A stretch of 61,777 nt of DNA. It comes from Bacteroidales bacterium (GTDB lineage: Bacteria > Bacteroidota > Bacteroidia > Bacteroidales > Prolixibacteraceae). Below, piece by piece: positions 36,910 to 46,223 of this stretch. Position 1 is the first letter of the stretch, and every line of letters begins with the position of its first letter. The stretch is from positions 1-61,777 of the forward strand of contig JAATGF010000135.1 of assembly GCA_015654795.1 (NCBI GenBank). Reading direction: 5' to 3'. The notes under the pieces were generated by a model. It saw only the letters and a program-made list of their open reading frames with translations. It had not been told where the DNA came from and did no database searches. The translations under genes and the position numbers were made by a program.

Positions 36910-36917
36910 CAAAGATA
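36910..36917 (-). promoter_or_regulatory. Promoter -7 element TATCTTTG of rpsP
   Basis: On the minus strand, TATCTTTG lies 41 nt before the rpsP start; a TTTTTTG run further upstream offers a -33 TTTG/TTG at slightly short spacing (about 15-16 nt). Confidence 0.5.
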
Positions 36918-37144
36918 CAATATTATTCGGTACAAAAAATAATTGTTCATTTTAAGAAAACCATATATGCAACGCAACCATTCAAAACAATTGGGCGTCT
37001 ACTACAAAAGTTGTTTTGTTTTATTCTGAATTGAGGGAAATAGACAGATTTGGTTAACTTTGCTTTGCATTTAGATAGAGTAAAATAGCGTTTGAACAAG
37101 TATTAACTATGAGAAAGTGCAATTATTTTTTAAAACTATTACAA

Positions 37145-37837
37145 ATGAAAAAATTACATTATTTAACGCTGATAGCTTTGATTATGATGGGTTTATCAGG
37201 ATGCGAAAAGGGGAAAGTCGCAAATGTGGCAACTGCTGATGCTTTCGTACAGTCAATTAAAAATGCTCAGGGAGCAGCTGTTTTTACAGTAGTCCATTCT
37301 GTATTTTCATATAACACGATGACGAGCGTGAAAGTTACAGCGCCTGACGGCACATCTAAACAGTTGACCAATTATGAAAATGGGGGTAATTCCTTTTATA
37401 ACGAACCTGTAGATGCTGATTACTCAGCCACGCTCCCGGTTGCAGGTACTTATACTTACCTCGTAAAATTCAATGACGGAGAGGAAATAACTTATACTAA
37501 CGCATTGTCATCCACCAATCTTCTACCTGCTACCATTACTTCGCTGGCCAAAACGGCAGATGGTGACTCTGTTTATATTTCATGGAATGCCCTTACAAAC
37601 ACACATGCATACCAAATAAAAGTCACGAAAGGAACCACAGAGGTTTATTCTTCTGCCCCATTTGTAGATAACAGTACCCCAAAGAAACTGAATCTAAAAG
37701 TAGGATTTTCTTTATTAAACTTAACATCAAATATTACCGGGACTTACACGTTCTCAATAGCCGGATTATTGTATGAAACAACAGCATATGATTATTTACA
37801 GGCAATAAGTACCACAACTCAGGATGTTGCGCTTTAG
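37145..37837 (+). CDS. Small lipoprotein with beta-sandwich (FN3-like) architecture
   Basis: Start at 37145 gives MKKLHYLTLIALIMMG then the lipobox LSGC; the frame also opens 36 nt upstream. About 230 aa, mature protein anchored at Cys20. No named family, but the alternating-strand pattern suggests two immunoglobulin/fibronectin-like domains: about 40-130 (VKVTAPDGTSKQL, AGTYTYLVKFNDGEEITYTN) and about 135-230 (ADGDSVYISWNALTNTHAYQ, an FN3-like W and Y-x-I-K-V strand). Likely an envelope-anchored binding protein. Monocistronic with its own terminator. Confidence 0.7.
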   Translation: MKKLHYLTLIALIMMGLSGCEKGKVANVATADAFVQSIKNAQGAAVFTVVHSVFSYNTMTSVKVTAPDGTSKQLTNYENGGNSFYNEPVDADYSATLPVAGTYTYLVKFNDGEEITYTNALSSTNLLPATITSLAKTADGDSVYISWNALTNTHAYQIKVTKGTTEVYSSAPFVDNSTPKKLNLKVGFSLLNLTSNITGTYTFSIAGLLYETTAYDYLQAISTTTQDVAL

Positions 37838-37938
37838 ATAATCTATTCAAAGCATTTTAGTTATTTTATTAGGGGGAAAGAAGACTGGAAGTTCCTACTT
37901 TCAAACCCATCTGACAGGATTAACTTCAATCAGAACTT

Positions 37939-37975
37939 AAAGAAGGACGCCCCCGCGGGTTTCCTTCTTTTTTAT
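37939..37975 (+). terminator. Terminator after the lipoprotein gene
   Basis: AAAGAAGGACGCCC (from 37939) pairs with GGGTTTCCTTCTTT with a two-base internal mismatch, and is followed by six T. Confidence 0.75.
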
Positions 37976-38062
37976 GCAGCATATTTCGGATCAAGACAAA
38001 TATCAGATCAAGCAAAGAAGTCGGGGGATTTGACCTATCCTGGTCTTACCTTTTTCCGGTGA

Positions 38063-38373
38063 TAAGTAATGTGAATAATTTAATGTCGTCTTTTGCCAAT
38101 GCAGGATTTGTGAACGCTCGAAGCACAGTGCACTTTTAATACATATCTGTCATAATTGAAACAAGCGATCCGGATGGGTTTTACTCCATATTTCCCTCGT
38201 ACCTGCTCTATATCCGCTCTATGTTTGCTCTATATCGAGTTTGGTATCAGGTCCTATATCGGCATCGGATCCGCACACAAAGATTTTTAATGACTAATGA
38301 ACCATAATGACCTTTTCAATGACGGCGAAGCCAATGACCTTTTCAATGACTATTTTAATGACCGTTTAATGAC
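38063..38373 (+). repeat. Modular dispersed element, near-complete copy B
   Basis: Order of parts: head TAAGTAATGTGAATAATTTA then ATGTCGTCTTTTGCC; middle block ending GTCATAATTGAAAC; CCCTCGTA; an 11-bp array (three units ending GCTCTAT at 38201-38233); GGTATCAGGTCCTATATC; ACAAAGATTTTTAATGACTAA; and a tail with seven AATGAC motifs up to 38373. Copy D (52758-53026) has the same order and orientation. It lies in the 1349-nt spacer 37838-39186, which holds no supportable gene. Confidence 0.8.
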
Positions 38374-38435
38374 ATAATAGACAATTGTCACCATTTCTCC
38401 CCATCGCACCATTCGCCTTATCGTGACTTTCCTCT

Positions 38436-38474
38436 CTCAGTCTCCCCATCTCCCTTTCGCCATTTCTCCCCATC
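38436..38474. repeat. CT-rich short repeats
   Basis: 38436-38458 matches 16490-16512 at 20 of 23 positions. In addition CCATTTCTCCCCATC occurs twice, at 38391-38405 and 38460-38474. A reverse-oriented stretch of similar composition is at 48702-48760. Confidence 0.5.
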
Positions 38475-38593
38475 TCCAATCGCCTGTTTATCGGTTACCT
38501 CTTTCGTGGCCTCTGGCGGCATCTCAGTTTAAATTGATCTGAACTACCCAATCTTTACTACCTTTATCGTATCGATAAAGGCACTCCACTTCC

Positions 38594-38626
38594 TTCGTAC
38601 TTGGTCCGTACCAACTTCGGGTTCCT
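38594..38626 (+). repeat. Extra 11-bp periodic units
   Basis: TTCGTACTTGG, TCCGTACCAAC, TTCGGGTTCCT: three successive 11-nt units resembling the arrays in the dispersed element, without its other parts. Confidence 0.4.
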
Positions 38627-38738
38627 TCCTCTGGTGACAGTTTCATGGGTATTTAGTGTTTCATAACCTGTATTTCCTGACTTCCATGAAACCGGCATAC
38701 ACGTTCAAACTATTTTATTATGTATTCTCAAATATGGC

Positions 38739-38963
38739 TCTACGACGTTTGGTATGGGTAATTGGATTTTGTAATGATTGTTGCTGGCGATTAGTGGATG
38801 GCGATTGGCAGACTCGCTTACTAAAAAATAAAGCGTTGTCTTAATTTTAAAAGGATTTGACACAAATAGTTAGCACTATCATGCCAGTTGCCAAAAGCCA
38901 GTTGCTTACTCTATAAACCATTTGAAAGCGGTTTGCAAAATTTACCCACACGATCCGGCATAG
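38739..38963 (+). repeat. Dispersed 230-bp intergenic repeat, copy 2
   Basis: Reverse-complement partner of 13686-13919, 25 kb away. Contains the short frame ending VIGFCNDCCW...LLKNKALS-stop, whose counterpart in copy 1 also stays open to a stop at the same place, though neither has a good start. Confidence 0.85.
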
Positions 38964-39186
38964 AGCCTTAATTATCTTCCCCTGAATCCTGTTTTGATCC
39001 CATATTTCCCTTTATTCATGAAGGATCAAATACACAACGCATTTGCCTGAATTTCTATACATTACCATTCCATGTTTAATAGTTATCAACATCTGAACGT
39101 AATCGGCCTAAATTTCCTATTTTTAACCGTGCTACGAAAAGCACAATTGGGAAACAACATTTCCATTCATTCAAAAGGTTTTAACT

Positions 39187-42100
39187 ATGGTAGCATTTAC
39201 CCATCTTCATGTCCACAGCCAATATTCCATCCTCGACGGAGCTGCTGCGGTTACAGATCTCGTAAAAAAAGCAAAAAAGGACGGAATGACTGCCCTCGCA
39301 CTCACCGATCATGGCAATATGTTCGGAATCAAAGAGTTTCATGAAACATGTAAAAAATTTGATATAAAACCCATTCTTGGCGTTGAAACCTACGTTGCAT
39401 CGCGCGGAATCCATTTTAAAGACAAAAACGAAAAAGAAGATCGATCGGGCGATCACCTCATTTTATTGGCAAAAAACGAAAAGGGATATCGTAATCTTTT
39501 GAAATTGGTCACATTGGCTAATACCGAAGGATTCTATTACAGACCTCGTATTGATAAAAACCTGCTTGAAAAATATAGTGAGGGAATAATTGTCTCATCT
39601 GCGTGTATTGGAGGAGAGATCCCTCAGCATATACTGAAAGGAGATATGGCTGCTGCCGAAGAGGCGATACAATGGTTCCAAAGTATTTTTAAGGACGATT
39701 TTTATCTTGAGGTTCAGCGACATAAAACGACTGATCCGCAACTTCCTACCGACGTTTATGAAAGCCAGGTAATTGTGAATAAAGAGCTTATCAGACTCGG
39801 TGAAAAATTTGGAGTCAAAATTATTGCGACAAATGACAGTCACTTTACCAACGACGAAGATGCTGATGCTCATGATCTTCTTATCTGTTTGAATACTGGA
39901 AAAGATCTTGACGATCCGTCAAGAATGCGTTACACCAAGCAGGAGTGGTTAAAGACGACCGCCGAGATGAATCAATTATTTGGAGATTTGCCCAATGCGC
40001 TTGCTAACACTCAGGATATCACCGACAAAATCGAATTCTTTGAATTGGACTCCGATCCTATCATGCCCGAATTTCCCATTCCTGAAAGTTTCGGGACCAT
40101 GGAAGCGTATCGGAAAAGGTTTTCGGAAGAGGATATGATCGAAGAGTTTAAGAATGCTCCTAAAAAATCAGAAAGCTACGAACATGCCTTAAGGGTGAAG
40201 TTTGAATGTGATTATCTTGCACACCTTGTGTACCAGGGAGCAACGTCCCGTTATGGCGAAGTCCTTGACAAAGAAATAAAAGAACGGATCGAGTTCGAGC
40301 TTGACACCATAAAGTCAATGGGATTCCCGGGCTATTTCCTTATTGTGCAGGATTTTATTGCAGCTGCCCGCGAAATGCACGTAATTGTTGGTCCGGGACG
40401 TGGATCAGCAGCCGGATCAGTTGTTGCATATTGCACCGGAATTACCAACGTTGATCCAATTAAACATGATCTCCTTTTCGAGCGATTCCTTAATCCCGAC
40501 AGGATATCGATGCCTGATATTGACATCGACTTCGATGATGACGGACGTCAGAAGGTTCTTGATTGGGTAAAAGAAAAATACAGTCGCGAAAATGTCGCGC
40601 ATATCTGCACTTTTGGAACAATGGCCGCGAAAATGGCAATCAGGGATGTTTCGCGTGTGTTAAAATTGCCACTCGCTGAAGCTGACAGACTTGCAAAAAT
40701 GGTTCCGGAAACACCGAAAATTACATTAGAGAAGGCATACAGCGAAAATCCTTTGCTCGAAGCCGAAAAGAAATCGAGTAATCCACTAATTGTCAAAACA
40801 TTAAAATTTGCAGGAACACTTGAAGGCTGTATCCGCCAATTCGGTGTCCATGCCTGTGGAATTCTGATTGGAAAGGATAAGCTCGATAATCATATCCCTT
40901 TAATGCCAACAAAGGACGAGGATCTGCTGACGACCCAGTATGACGGACACTTTGTTGAATCGATCGGATTGTTAAAAATGGACTTTCTCGGATTGAAAAC
41001 CCTATCCATTATTAAGGATTGCCTCGAGAATATATCTCTCTCTAGAAAAATAGACCTTGACATCGATAAAATCCCGTTTGACGACAAAAAAACTTTTGAA
41101 CTATTTAGCAGCGGGAACACTACTGCCATATTTCAGTTTGAATCACCCGGCATGAAAAAATGGCTTAGACTATTGCAGCCCAGTCGTTTTGAGGATCTCG
41201 TCGCCATGAATGCCCTTTATCGGCCAGGGCCAATGGATTACATCCCTAACTATGTAAACCGGAAAATGGGAAGAGAGGAGATTGTTTACGATCATCCGAT
41301 TATGGAAAGGTTTTTATCTGACACCTATGGAATTACAGTTTACCAGGAACAGGTGATGCTTCAATCACGAGCCCTGGGGCAGTTTACACGAGGGGAATCA
41401 GACTCATTGCGTAAGGCGATGGGGAAAAAGAATTTACCCATGATGGAAAAGCTAAAAGCAAAATTCATCATTGGCTGTAAAAGCAATCCCGAATTTATCG
41501 AAGGTTGTAAAACAGTTGGCAAAGCCGCCGATAATTTGATCGATAAAATATGGAAAGACTGGGAAGCGTTTGCTCAATATGCATTCAATAAATCACATTC
41601 GGTCTGTTACGCCTATATTGCCTACCAAACCGGATATCTGAAAGCAAATTATCCGTCTGAGTTTATGGCTGCTGTCTTAAGTTGTAATCTTACCAATGCA
41701 GATAAGATTTCCATTTTTATGGATGAAAGTAAGCATATGGGCTTAGCTGTTTTGGGTCCCGATGTAAACGAATCGCGTTCTAAATTCTTTGTAAATAAAA
41801 GTGGCGGACTACGATTTGGGTTATCAGCCATCAAAGGCGTCGGAGCCGGAGCTGTTACCGATATTATAAAAGAAAGAGATGCGAATGGCGATTTTAAATC
41901 AATATTCGACTTTGTAGAAAGAGTTAATTTACAAACAATTAATAAGAAAAACCTCGAAGCGCTTGCGATGGCAGGGGGCTTTGATAGCTTCGGGAATATA
42001 CATCGGGCGCAATACTTTGGGGATACAGGCGATGGAAACTCATTTATTGAGGCACTGATCAAATACGGAAACCGTATTCAAAGTGACAGGCAATCTTCGA

Positions 42101-42822
42101 TGGCATCTTTATTTGGCGGATTTCAAACCATAGAGGTTAAATTACCATCGATTCCTAATGTTCTGGAATGGCCCAAAATTGTGGCGCTCGAGAAAGAGAA
42201 GAATCTCATCGGAATCTATCTTTCGTCTCATCCGCTCGATGACTATTCATTGGAAATAAAAAGTTTATGCACTAAAGATATCAATTTCTCAGTGCTTAAC
42301 AACGAAATGGAAACGCTTAAGAACCGCGATCTGACTTTTGCCGGAATTGTGACCGAGACACAGGAAGGGTTTACAAAAAACGGAAAACCATTTGCTTCAC
42401 TCGTTCTTACCGATTATACCGATTCGTATAAGTTAATGTTCTTTGGTAACGACTTCGTGAATTTCGGGAACTTCTGCAAAAAAGGATTATTTCTGCTTGT
42501 GCGTGGAAAGATTGCCAATAAATGGGGCGGAGATCAACTTGAATTTAAAGCAAGTAAAATTGAATTACTTCAGGAAATAGCCGAGAAGGCAGAGAGTTTG
42601 CGAATAGCTGTTGCAGCTGAATCAATGACCCCAGAACTGATTGACGAGTTCGATTCAACATTTGCCAAATCTCCCGGAAAAACACTTCTAAAATTTTCTG
42701 TCTACGATCAGACAACAAATATCAAGCTTCACTTGTTTTCAAGAACAAGACGGATTGGATTATCGGGCGAGTTGAAAGCATATCTTCAAAAAAATCCAGA
42801 TATCGTTTTTACAATAAATTAA
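39187..42822 (+). CDS. dnaE: DNA polymerase III subunit alpha
   Basis: Replicative polymerase of the DnaE class, 1211 aa. N-terminal PHP domain with FTHLHVHSQYSILDGAA and the metal-binding-type TDHGNM (residues about 3-45); the palm with GPGRGSAAGSVVAYC and the catalytic Asp pair in MPDIDIDFDDDGR (about 440); finger segments FGVHACG and RPGPMDYIPNYVNRK; helix-hairpin-helix region (GLSAIKGVGAGAVTDI); OB fold (FAGIVTETQEGFTKNGKPF). No exonuclease domain of the PolC type. Complete. It is followed 59 nt later by trxA, which has its own promoter. Confidence 0.97.
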   Translation: MVAFTHLHVHSQYSILDGAAAVTDLVKKAKKDGMTALALTDHGNMFGIKEFHETCKKFDIKPILGVETYVASRGIHFKDKNEKEDRSGDHLILLAKNEKGYRNLLKLVTLANTEGFYYRPRIDKNLLEKYSEGIIVSSACIGGEIPQHILKGDMAAAEEAIQWFQSIFKDDFYLEVQRHKTTDPQLPTDVYESQVIVNKELIRLGEKFGVKIIATNDSHFTNDEDADAHDLLICLNTGKDLDDPSRMRYTKQEWLKTTAEMNQLFGDLPNALANTQDITDKIEFFELDSDPIMPEFPIPESFGTMEAYRKRFSEEDMIEEFKNAPKKSESYEHALRVKFECDYLAHLVYQGATSRYGEVLDKEIKERIEFELDTIKSMGFPGYFLIVQDFIAAAREMHVIVGPGRGSAAGSVVAYCTGITNVDPIKHDLLFERFLNPDRISMPDIDIDFDDDGRQKVLDWVKEKYSRENVAHICTFGTMAAKMAIRDVSRVLKLPLAEADRLAKMVPETPKITLEKAYSENPLLEAEKKSSNPLIVKTLKFAGTLEGCIRQFGVHACGILIGKDKLDNHIPLMPTKDEDLLTTQYDGHFVESIGLLKMDFLGLKTLSIIKDCLENISLSRKIDLDIDKIPFDDKKTFELFSSGNTTAIFQFESPGMKKWLRLLQPSRFEDLVAMNALYRPGPMDYIPNYVNRKMGREEIVYDHPIMERFLSDTYGITVYQEQVMLQSRALGQFTRGESDSLRKAMGKKNLPMMEKLKAKFIIGCKSNPEFIEGCKTVGKAADNLIDKIWKDWEAFAQYAFNKSHSVCYAYIAYQTGYLKANYPSEFMAAVLSCNLTNADKISIFMDESKHMGLAVLGPDVNESRSKFFVNKSGGLRFGLSAIKGVGAGAVTDIIKERDANGDFKSIFDFVERVNLQTINKKNLEALAMAGGFDSFGNIHRAQYFGDTGDGNSFIEALIKYGNRIQSDRQSSMASLFGGFQTIEVKLPSIPNVLEWPKIVALEKEKNLIGIYLSSHPLDDYSLEIKSLCTKDINFSVLNNEMETLKNRDLTFAGIVTETQEGFTKNGKPFASLVLTDYTDSYKLMFFGNDFVNFGNFCKKGLFLLVRGKIANKWGGDQLEFKASKIELLQEIAEKAESLRIAVAAESMTPELIDEFDSTFAKSPGKTLLKFSVYDQTTNIKLHLFSRTRRIGLSGELKAYLQKNPDIVFTIN

Positions 42823-42834
42823 TTTGTAAATTTG
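42806..42834 (+). promoter_or_regulatory. Promoter of trxA (TTTT-N17-TAAATTTG)
   Basis: TAAATTTG (42827-42834) fits the -7 consensus 47 nt before the ATG, with TTTT at 42806-42809 at 17-nt spacing. It overlaps the end of dnaE. Confidence 0.55.
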
Positions 42835-42881
42835 TTCGCTTTAATTTTTCAGACGTTTCATACATTTAAAAATATATTGAC

Positions 42882-43199
42882 ATGGCAATAGAAGTAACAG
42901 ATGCTAATTTTGATGAGATTGTCCTTCAGTCAGGAAAGCCTGTATTGGTAGATTTTTGGGCTGAGTGGTGCGGACCGTGCAGAATGGTGGGACCACTTGT
43001 AGCTGAGCTTTCTGACGATTACAACGGAAGAGCCGTAATAACGAAAATGGATGTTGACTCCAATCCCGGCACTGCCGCTAAATTCGGAATACGTAATATT
43101 CCTACAATTTTATTTTTCAAGAATGGTGAAGTAGCAGATAAACAGGTAGGTGCTGTGCCAAAAACGATCCTTTCGTCTAAAATAGATGCTCTTTTGTAG
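42882..43199 (+). CDS. trxA: Thioredoxin
   Basis: 105-aa general dithiol reductant. Active site WAEWCGPCRMV with Cys30 and Cys33, buried Asp24 in LVDFW, and the cis-Pro loop RNIPTILFF (Pro about 74). No signal peptide, so cytoplasmic; reduced by thioredoxin reductase, and a likely electron donor to ribonucleotide reductase. The length is that of classical thioredoxin. Own promoter within the 3' end of dnaE. Confidence 0.97.
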   Translation: MAIEVTDANFDEIVLQSGKPVLVDFWAEWCGPCRMVGPLVAELSDDYNGRAVITKMDVDSNPGTAAKFGIRNIPTILFFKNGEVADKQVGAVPKTILSSKIDALL

Positions 43200-43280
43200 A
43201 TCACTTATTCATTACCATTTAATTAAGAGGTAGTCTTCATGTTGTAAAATAAGCCTCTTAGTCAAAGTAATTCCATTTTT

Positions 43281-43331
43281 AACATTGGCTTAGCGGGAAT
43301 CCCAATAAATCCCACAGCGTAAGCCAATGTT
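43281..43331. terminator. Long-loop inverted repeat between convergent trxA and folA
   Basis: AACATTGGCTTA (43281-43292) and TAAGCCAATGTT (43320-43331) form a perfect 12-bp stem around a 27-nt loop containing GGGA...TCCC. It could be a bidirectional terminator, though it lacks long T runs and the loop is large. Confidence 0.5.
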
Positions 43332-43459
43332 AAAATATTAGACAATGTTTTTCTCTTTTTTACCTAAGACTTGTCAACAAATTTAAGAAGATTGATTTGC
43401 TATTATAATACGAGTTCTTCAGCATTAAAATCTGAATGCAACCCCCAGATGTAACGGCT

Positions 43460-43954
43460 TCAAATTCGCTCAAGATCAATATTTGAATAGCTAAAGTTGT
43501 TTTTCTCATCGAACAGTGTTTCACGCGATAGCTCCTTCCACTCATTGAAATTAATCACAGGAAAGAAAGTATCCGCCTCAAAATCCTGATGAGCCATTGT
43601 TAGAAAAAGCTTTCCCGCAATGGGATAAAACTGACGATAGATCATCCCTCCTCCAATCACAAATGCCAGTTGCTCATTACGAACAACCTCAACCGCCTCA
43701 TCTATTGAATAAACCGTCTCGCATCCATCAAACGTTTCGCCCGTAACATCGGTTATCACGATATTCCTGCGATTTGGTAATGGACCCTTTGGAAGTGAAA
43801 AGAGAGTTTTCTTTCCCATGATTACCGCATGACCAGACGTGATTTGTTTGAAACGTTTCAAATCATCTGGAAGATGGAATAACAGGTCATTATTCCGGCC
43901 AATGGCAAAGTTTTGTGCGATGGCGACTATGATGGCAATATTTGGATAAATCAT
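43460..43954 (-). CDS. folA: Dihydrofolate reductase
   Basis: 164 aa, reduces dihydrofolate to tetrahydrofolate with NADPH, regenerating the cofactor oxidised by the adjacent ThyA. Visible motifs: [23 protein letters not shown] (substrate loop; the acidic residue after LP is the catalytic Asp), [10 protein letters not shown] (NADPH site), [10 protein letters not shown] and [12 protein letters not shown]. Complete. Its ATG overlaps the thyA stop by 4 nt, so it is translationally coupled as last gene of the operon. Confidence 0.96.
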   Translation of the reverse strand: MIYPNIAIIVAIAQNFAIGRNNDLLFHLPDDLKRFKQITSGHAVIMGKKTLFSLPKGPLPNRRNIVITDVTGETFDGCETVYSIDEAVEVVRNEQLAFVIGGGMIYRQFYPIAGKLFLTMAHQDFEADTFFPVINFNEWKELSRETLFDEKNNFSYSNIDLERI

Positions 43955-44745
43955 ATTGAAACCTCCCCTTTAATGTGAGGATGACACTGATAATTGACTA
44001 ATTCGAAATCATCATATTTAAAACCAAAGATAGACTTTACTTCCGGATTAATCTTCATCTGTGGCAAAGGGAAAGGCGTACGCGAGATTTGAAGGTTAAC
44101 CTGATCGAAATGGTTATTGTAGATATGCGCATCACCAAAAGTGTGCACAAAATCGCCGGGTTTCAATCCTGTTACCTGGGCCACCATCATGGTTAGCAAC
44201 GCATAGGAGGCAATATTAAACGGGACACCCAGAAAAATATCGGCACTTCGCTGGTAAAGCTGACACGAAAGCCGCCCTTCGTTCACATAGAACTGAAACA
44301 GTAAATGGCAGGGAGGGAGATTCATTTTATCCAAATCACCAACATTCCAGGCGCTTACAATTAATCGTCGGGAGGTTGGATTGGTCTTGATATCGTTGAT
44401 CAACTGCGTAATCTGATCGACAAAAGTGCCTTCGGGTGTTGGCCACGAACGCCACTGATAGCCGTAAATATGACCAAGATCGCCATTCTCGTCGGCCCAC
44501 TCATTCCATATCCGCACTCCATTGTCCTGAAGATATTTCACATTAGTATCGCCTGCGAGGAACCATAGCAATTCGTGAATGATCGACTTCAGATGTAGCT
44601 TTTTTGTTGTAACAACGGGAAATCCCTCTTCAAGGTCAAAGCGCATCTGGTAACCAAACACACTTTTCGTTCCTGTTCCGGTTCTATCTTCGCGTGGTCG
44701 CCCATGCTCAAGAACATGACGCATCAGATCAATATATTGTTTCAC
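43951..44745 (-). CDS. thyA: Thymidylate synthase (ThyA type)
   Basis: 264 aa, converts dUMP to dTMP with methylene-tetrahydrofolate. Signatures: [18 protein letters not shown] at the N-terminus, the catalytic Cys in [34 protein letters not shown] and [12 protein letters not shown]. Same length as E. coli ThyA. Starts 2 nt after the stop of the bifunctional-nuclease gene and overlaps folA, so the order in the transcript is nuclease, thyA, folA. Confidence 0.97.
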   Translation of the reverse strand: MKQYIDLMRHVLEHGRPREDRTGTGTKSVFGYQMRFDLEEGFPVVTTKKLHLKSIIHELLWFLAGDTNVKYLQDNGVRIWNEWADENGDLGHIYGYQWRSWPTPEGTFVDQITQLINDIKTNPTSRRLIVSAWNVGDLDKMNLPPCHLLFQFYVNEGRLSCQLYQRSADIFLGVPFNIASYALLTMMVAQVTGLKPGDFVHTFGDAHIYNNHFDQVNLQISRTPFPLPQMKINPEVKSIFGFKYDDFELVNYQCHPHIKGEVSI

Positions 44746-44747
44746 AA

Positions 44748-45350
44748 TTAAGGCTTCCTTTTTTTGATTTCATCCCTGATTTCTGACGCTTTTTCGTAGT
44801 CCTCGTCGGCGATGGCTGCGTCAAGCAATTCGTTCAACTCCTCGGGTGCATAATCAGAGTAATCAACGTGTCCCGCTGAAGATTTCTTAGTATCACTGTC
44901 AACCTCATCAAACTCGTCACCTGCTTCCCCAGACTCATCAAACTCCATGTTGATACCCGCTTTCTCGAGTATATCTTCGGTAGTAAAGATGGGGCATTCG
45001 AACCGAAGTGCCAATGCGATCGCATCCGACGTCCGGGAATCAATCCTGATTCGGTTTGAATTTTGCTCGCAAACAATCTCGGCGTAAAAAATTCCCTCTT
45101 CAAGTTTATGAATAAAAACCTCGACAATTTCGATATCGAAGGCCAAAGCGACATTCAAAAACAGATCGTGCGTTAATGGCCGCGGAGGTTTCAATCCTTC
45201 CAATTGTATCGCAATTGCCTGTGCTTCAACCGCACCAATAATAATAGGAATTCTTCTATTGCCATCAGCTTCAGAAAGTACCAGGGCATAAGCTCCTGTT
45301 TGTGTCTGGCTGTACGACAAGCCAAGAATGTTTAGTTTTACTTTTTTCAT
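44748..45350 (-). CDS. Bifunctional nuclease (BFN/DUF151) family protein with C-terminal UVR motif
   Basis: 200 aa, cytoplasmic. The BFN domain (about 5-135) has [41 protein letters not shown] and [20 protein letters not shown], the family core. After an acidic linker (about 138-160, Glu/Asp-rich) there is a UVR/UvrBC-like helical hairpin ([20 protein letters not shown], then IRDEIKKR), which mediates protein contacts in UvrB, UvrC and McsA. DUF151 proteins have been reported with RNase/DNase activity in plants; the bacterial role is not settled. Part of the M3 peptidase-NYN-BFN-thyA-folA operon. Confidence 0.85.
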   Translation of the reverse strand: MKKVKLNILGLSYSQTQTGAYALVLSEADGNRRIPIIIGAVEAQAIAIQLEGLKPPRPLTHDLFLNVALAFDIEIVEVFIHKLEEGIFYAEIVCEQNSNRIRIDSRTSDAIALALRFECPIFTTEDILEKAGINMEFDESGEAGDEFDEVDSDTKKSSAGHVDYSDYAPEELNELLDAAIADEDYEKASEIRDEIKKRKP

Positions 45351-45407
45351 TACGAAAATGAAGTGCTTATAAGATTGAACAAATATAAAAATAGTTTTCC
45401 GTGTATT

Positions 45408-46193
45408 TTATTTTGTTCTGACAAAAACCAAAGTTGTATTCTTCTTTCCCGATTCCCGTTCATCGATTTCAAACTGATCGAAGCTTTTGATCAGAGGTAC
45501 CAATTTTTTAAATCCAAAATTTCGCGGATCAAAATCGGGCTGCTTTTTCAGAATCAGGTTACCCAGATCGCCAAGAAAAGCCCATCCATTTTCATCTGCA
45601 AGGTCATTAATACTATCAGAAATCACCTTCGCAAGCCCTTTATTTGCGATCTCAATGGGATTTTCAGGAGTAGTTTGTGTCACTTCCTTGGATTTCGTAC
45701 GAGTTTTGGATTTGACTTTGGGAACTAATACCTGTTTTATCACAGGCTCAACTGGTTTTAGAATTTCAAGATAGATAAATTTGTCGCATGCGGCAATGAA
45801 TGGGATTGGTGTTTTCTTCTCCCCTATTCCATAAACTTTCATTCCTGCCTCGCGCAAACGGGTAGCAAGCCTTGTAAAGTCACTATCGCTTGATACTATG
45901 CAGAATCCATCAACACGACCTGTATAGAGAATATCCATTGCATCGATGATCATTGCAGAATCGGTGGCATTTTTCCCCGTTGTATAACTATATTGCTGTA
46001 CCGGCGTAATGCCATTCTCAAGAAGAACCGTTTTCCAACCAGATACGGTAGGCTTGGTCCAATCAGCATAAATTCTTTTAAATGTGGGAGTTCCGTATTT
46101 CGCGATCTCTGCAAGCATACCTCTCACATTTGAATAAGGAACATTATCGGCATCAAACAGAACAGCCAGCCGCGGGTCTCTCGAGTAATCCAT
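45408..46193 (-). CDS. NYN (LabA-like PIN-fold) protein with C-terminal OST-HTH/LOTUS domain
   Basis: 261 aa, cytoplasmic, putative RNase. The NYN domain (about 8-150) starts LAVLFDADNVPYSNV, has the second acidic site in TDSAMIIDAMDILYTGRVDG and the third in VSSDSDFTRLATRLREAG; these Asp residues are the expected metal ligands. The C-terminal domain (about 185-260, LAKVISDSINDLADENGWAF then LGDLGNLILKKQPDFDPRNF) fits OST-HTH/LOTUS, an RNA- or G-quadruplex-binding module. A basic linker (KVKSKTRTKSK) joins them. NYN-LOTUS proteins (YacP/LabA/MARF1-like) are common but their targets in bacteria are unknown. Lies 57 nt before the BFN gene and 30 nt after the M3 peptidase. Confidence 0.88.
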   Translation of the reverse strand: MDYSRDPRLAVLFDADNVPYSNVRGMLAEIAKYGTPTFKRIYADWTKPTVSGWKTVLLENGITPVQQYSYTTGKNATDSAMIIDAMDILYTGRVDGFCIVSSDSDFTRLATRLREAGMKVYGIGEKKTPIPFIAACDKFIYLEILKPVEPVIKQVLVPKVKSKTRTKSKEVTQTTPENPIEIANKGLAKVISDSINDLADENGWAFLGDLGNLILKKQPDFDPRNFGFKKLVPLIKSFDQFEIDERESGKKNTTLVFVRTK

Positions 46194-46223
46194 ATTTCTT
46201 TATTTTAAAATATCTAAAACGTT

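Noticed and set aside
38330..38373. 12-bp AATGAC periodicity as a coding FND repeat
   Set aside because: One frame reads FNDLFNDYFND, but it is only about 15 codons with no start, and the spacing breaks on both sides.
38656..38844. 62-aa frame ending LLKNKALS in repeat copy 2
   Set aside because: The counterpart in copy 1 stays open over the last 28 codons, which is curious, but neither has a credible start or family match. I treat it as part of the repeat.
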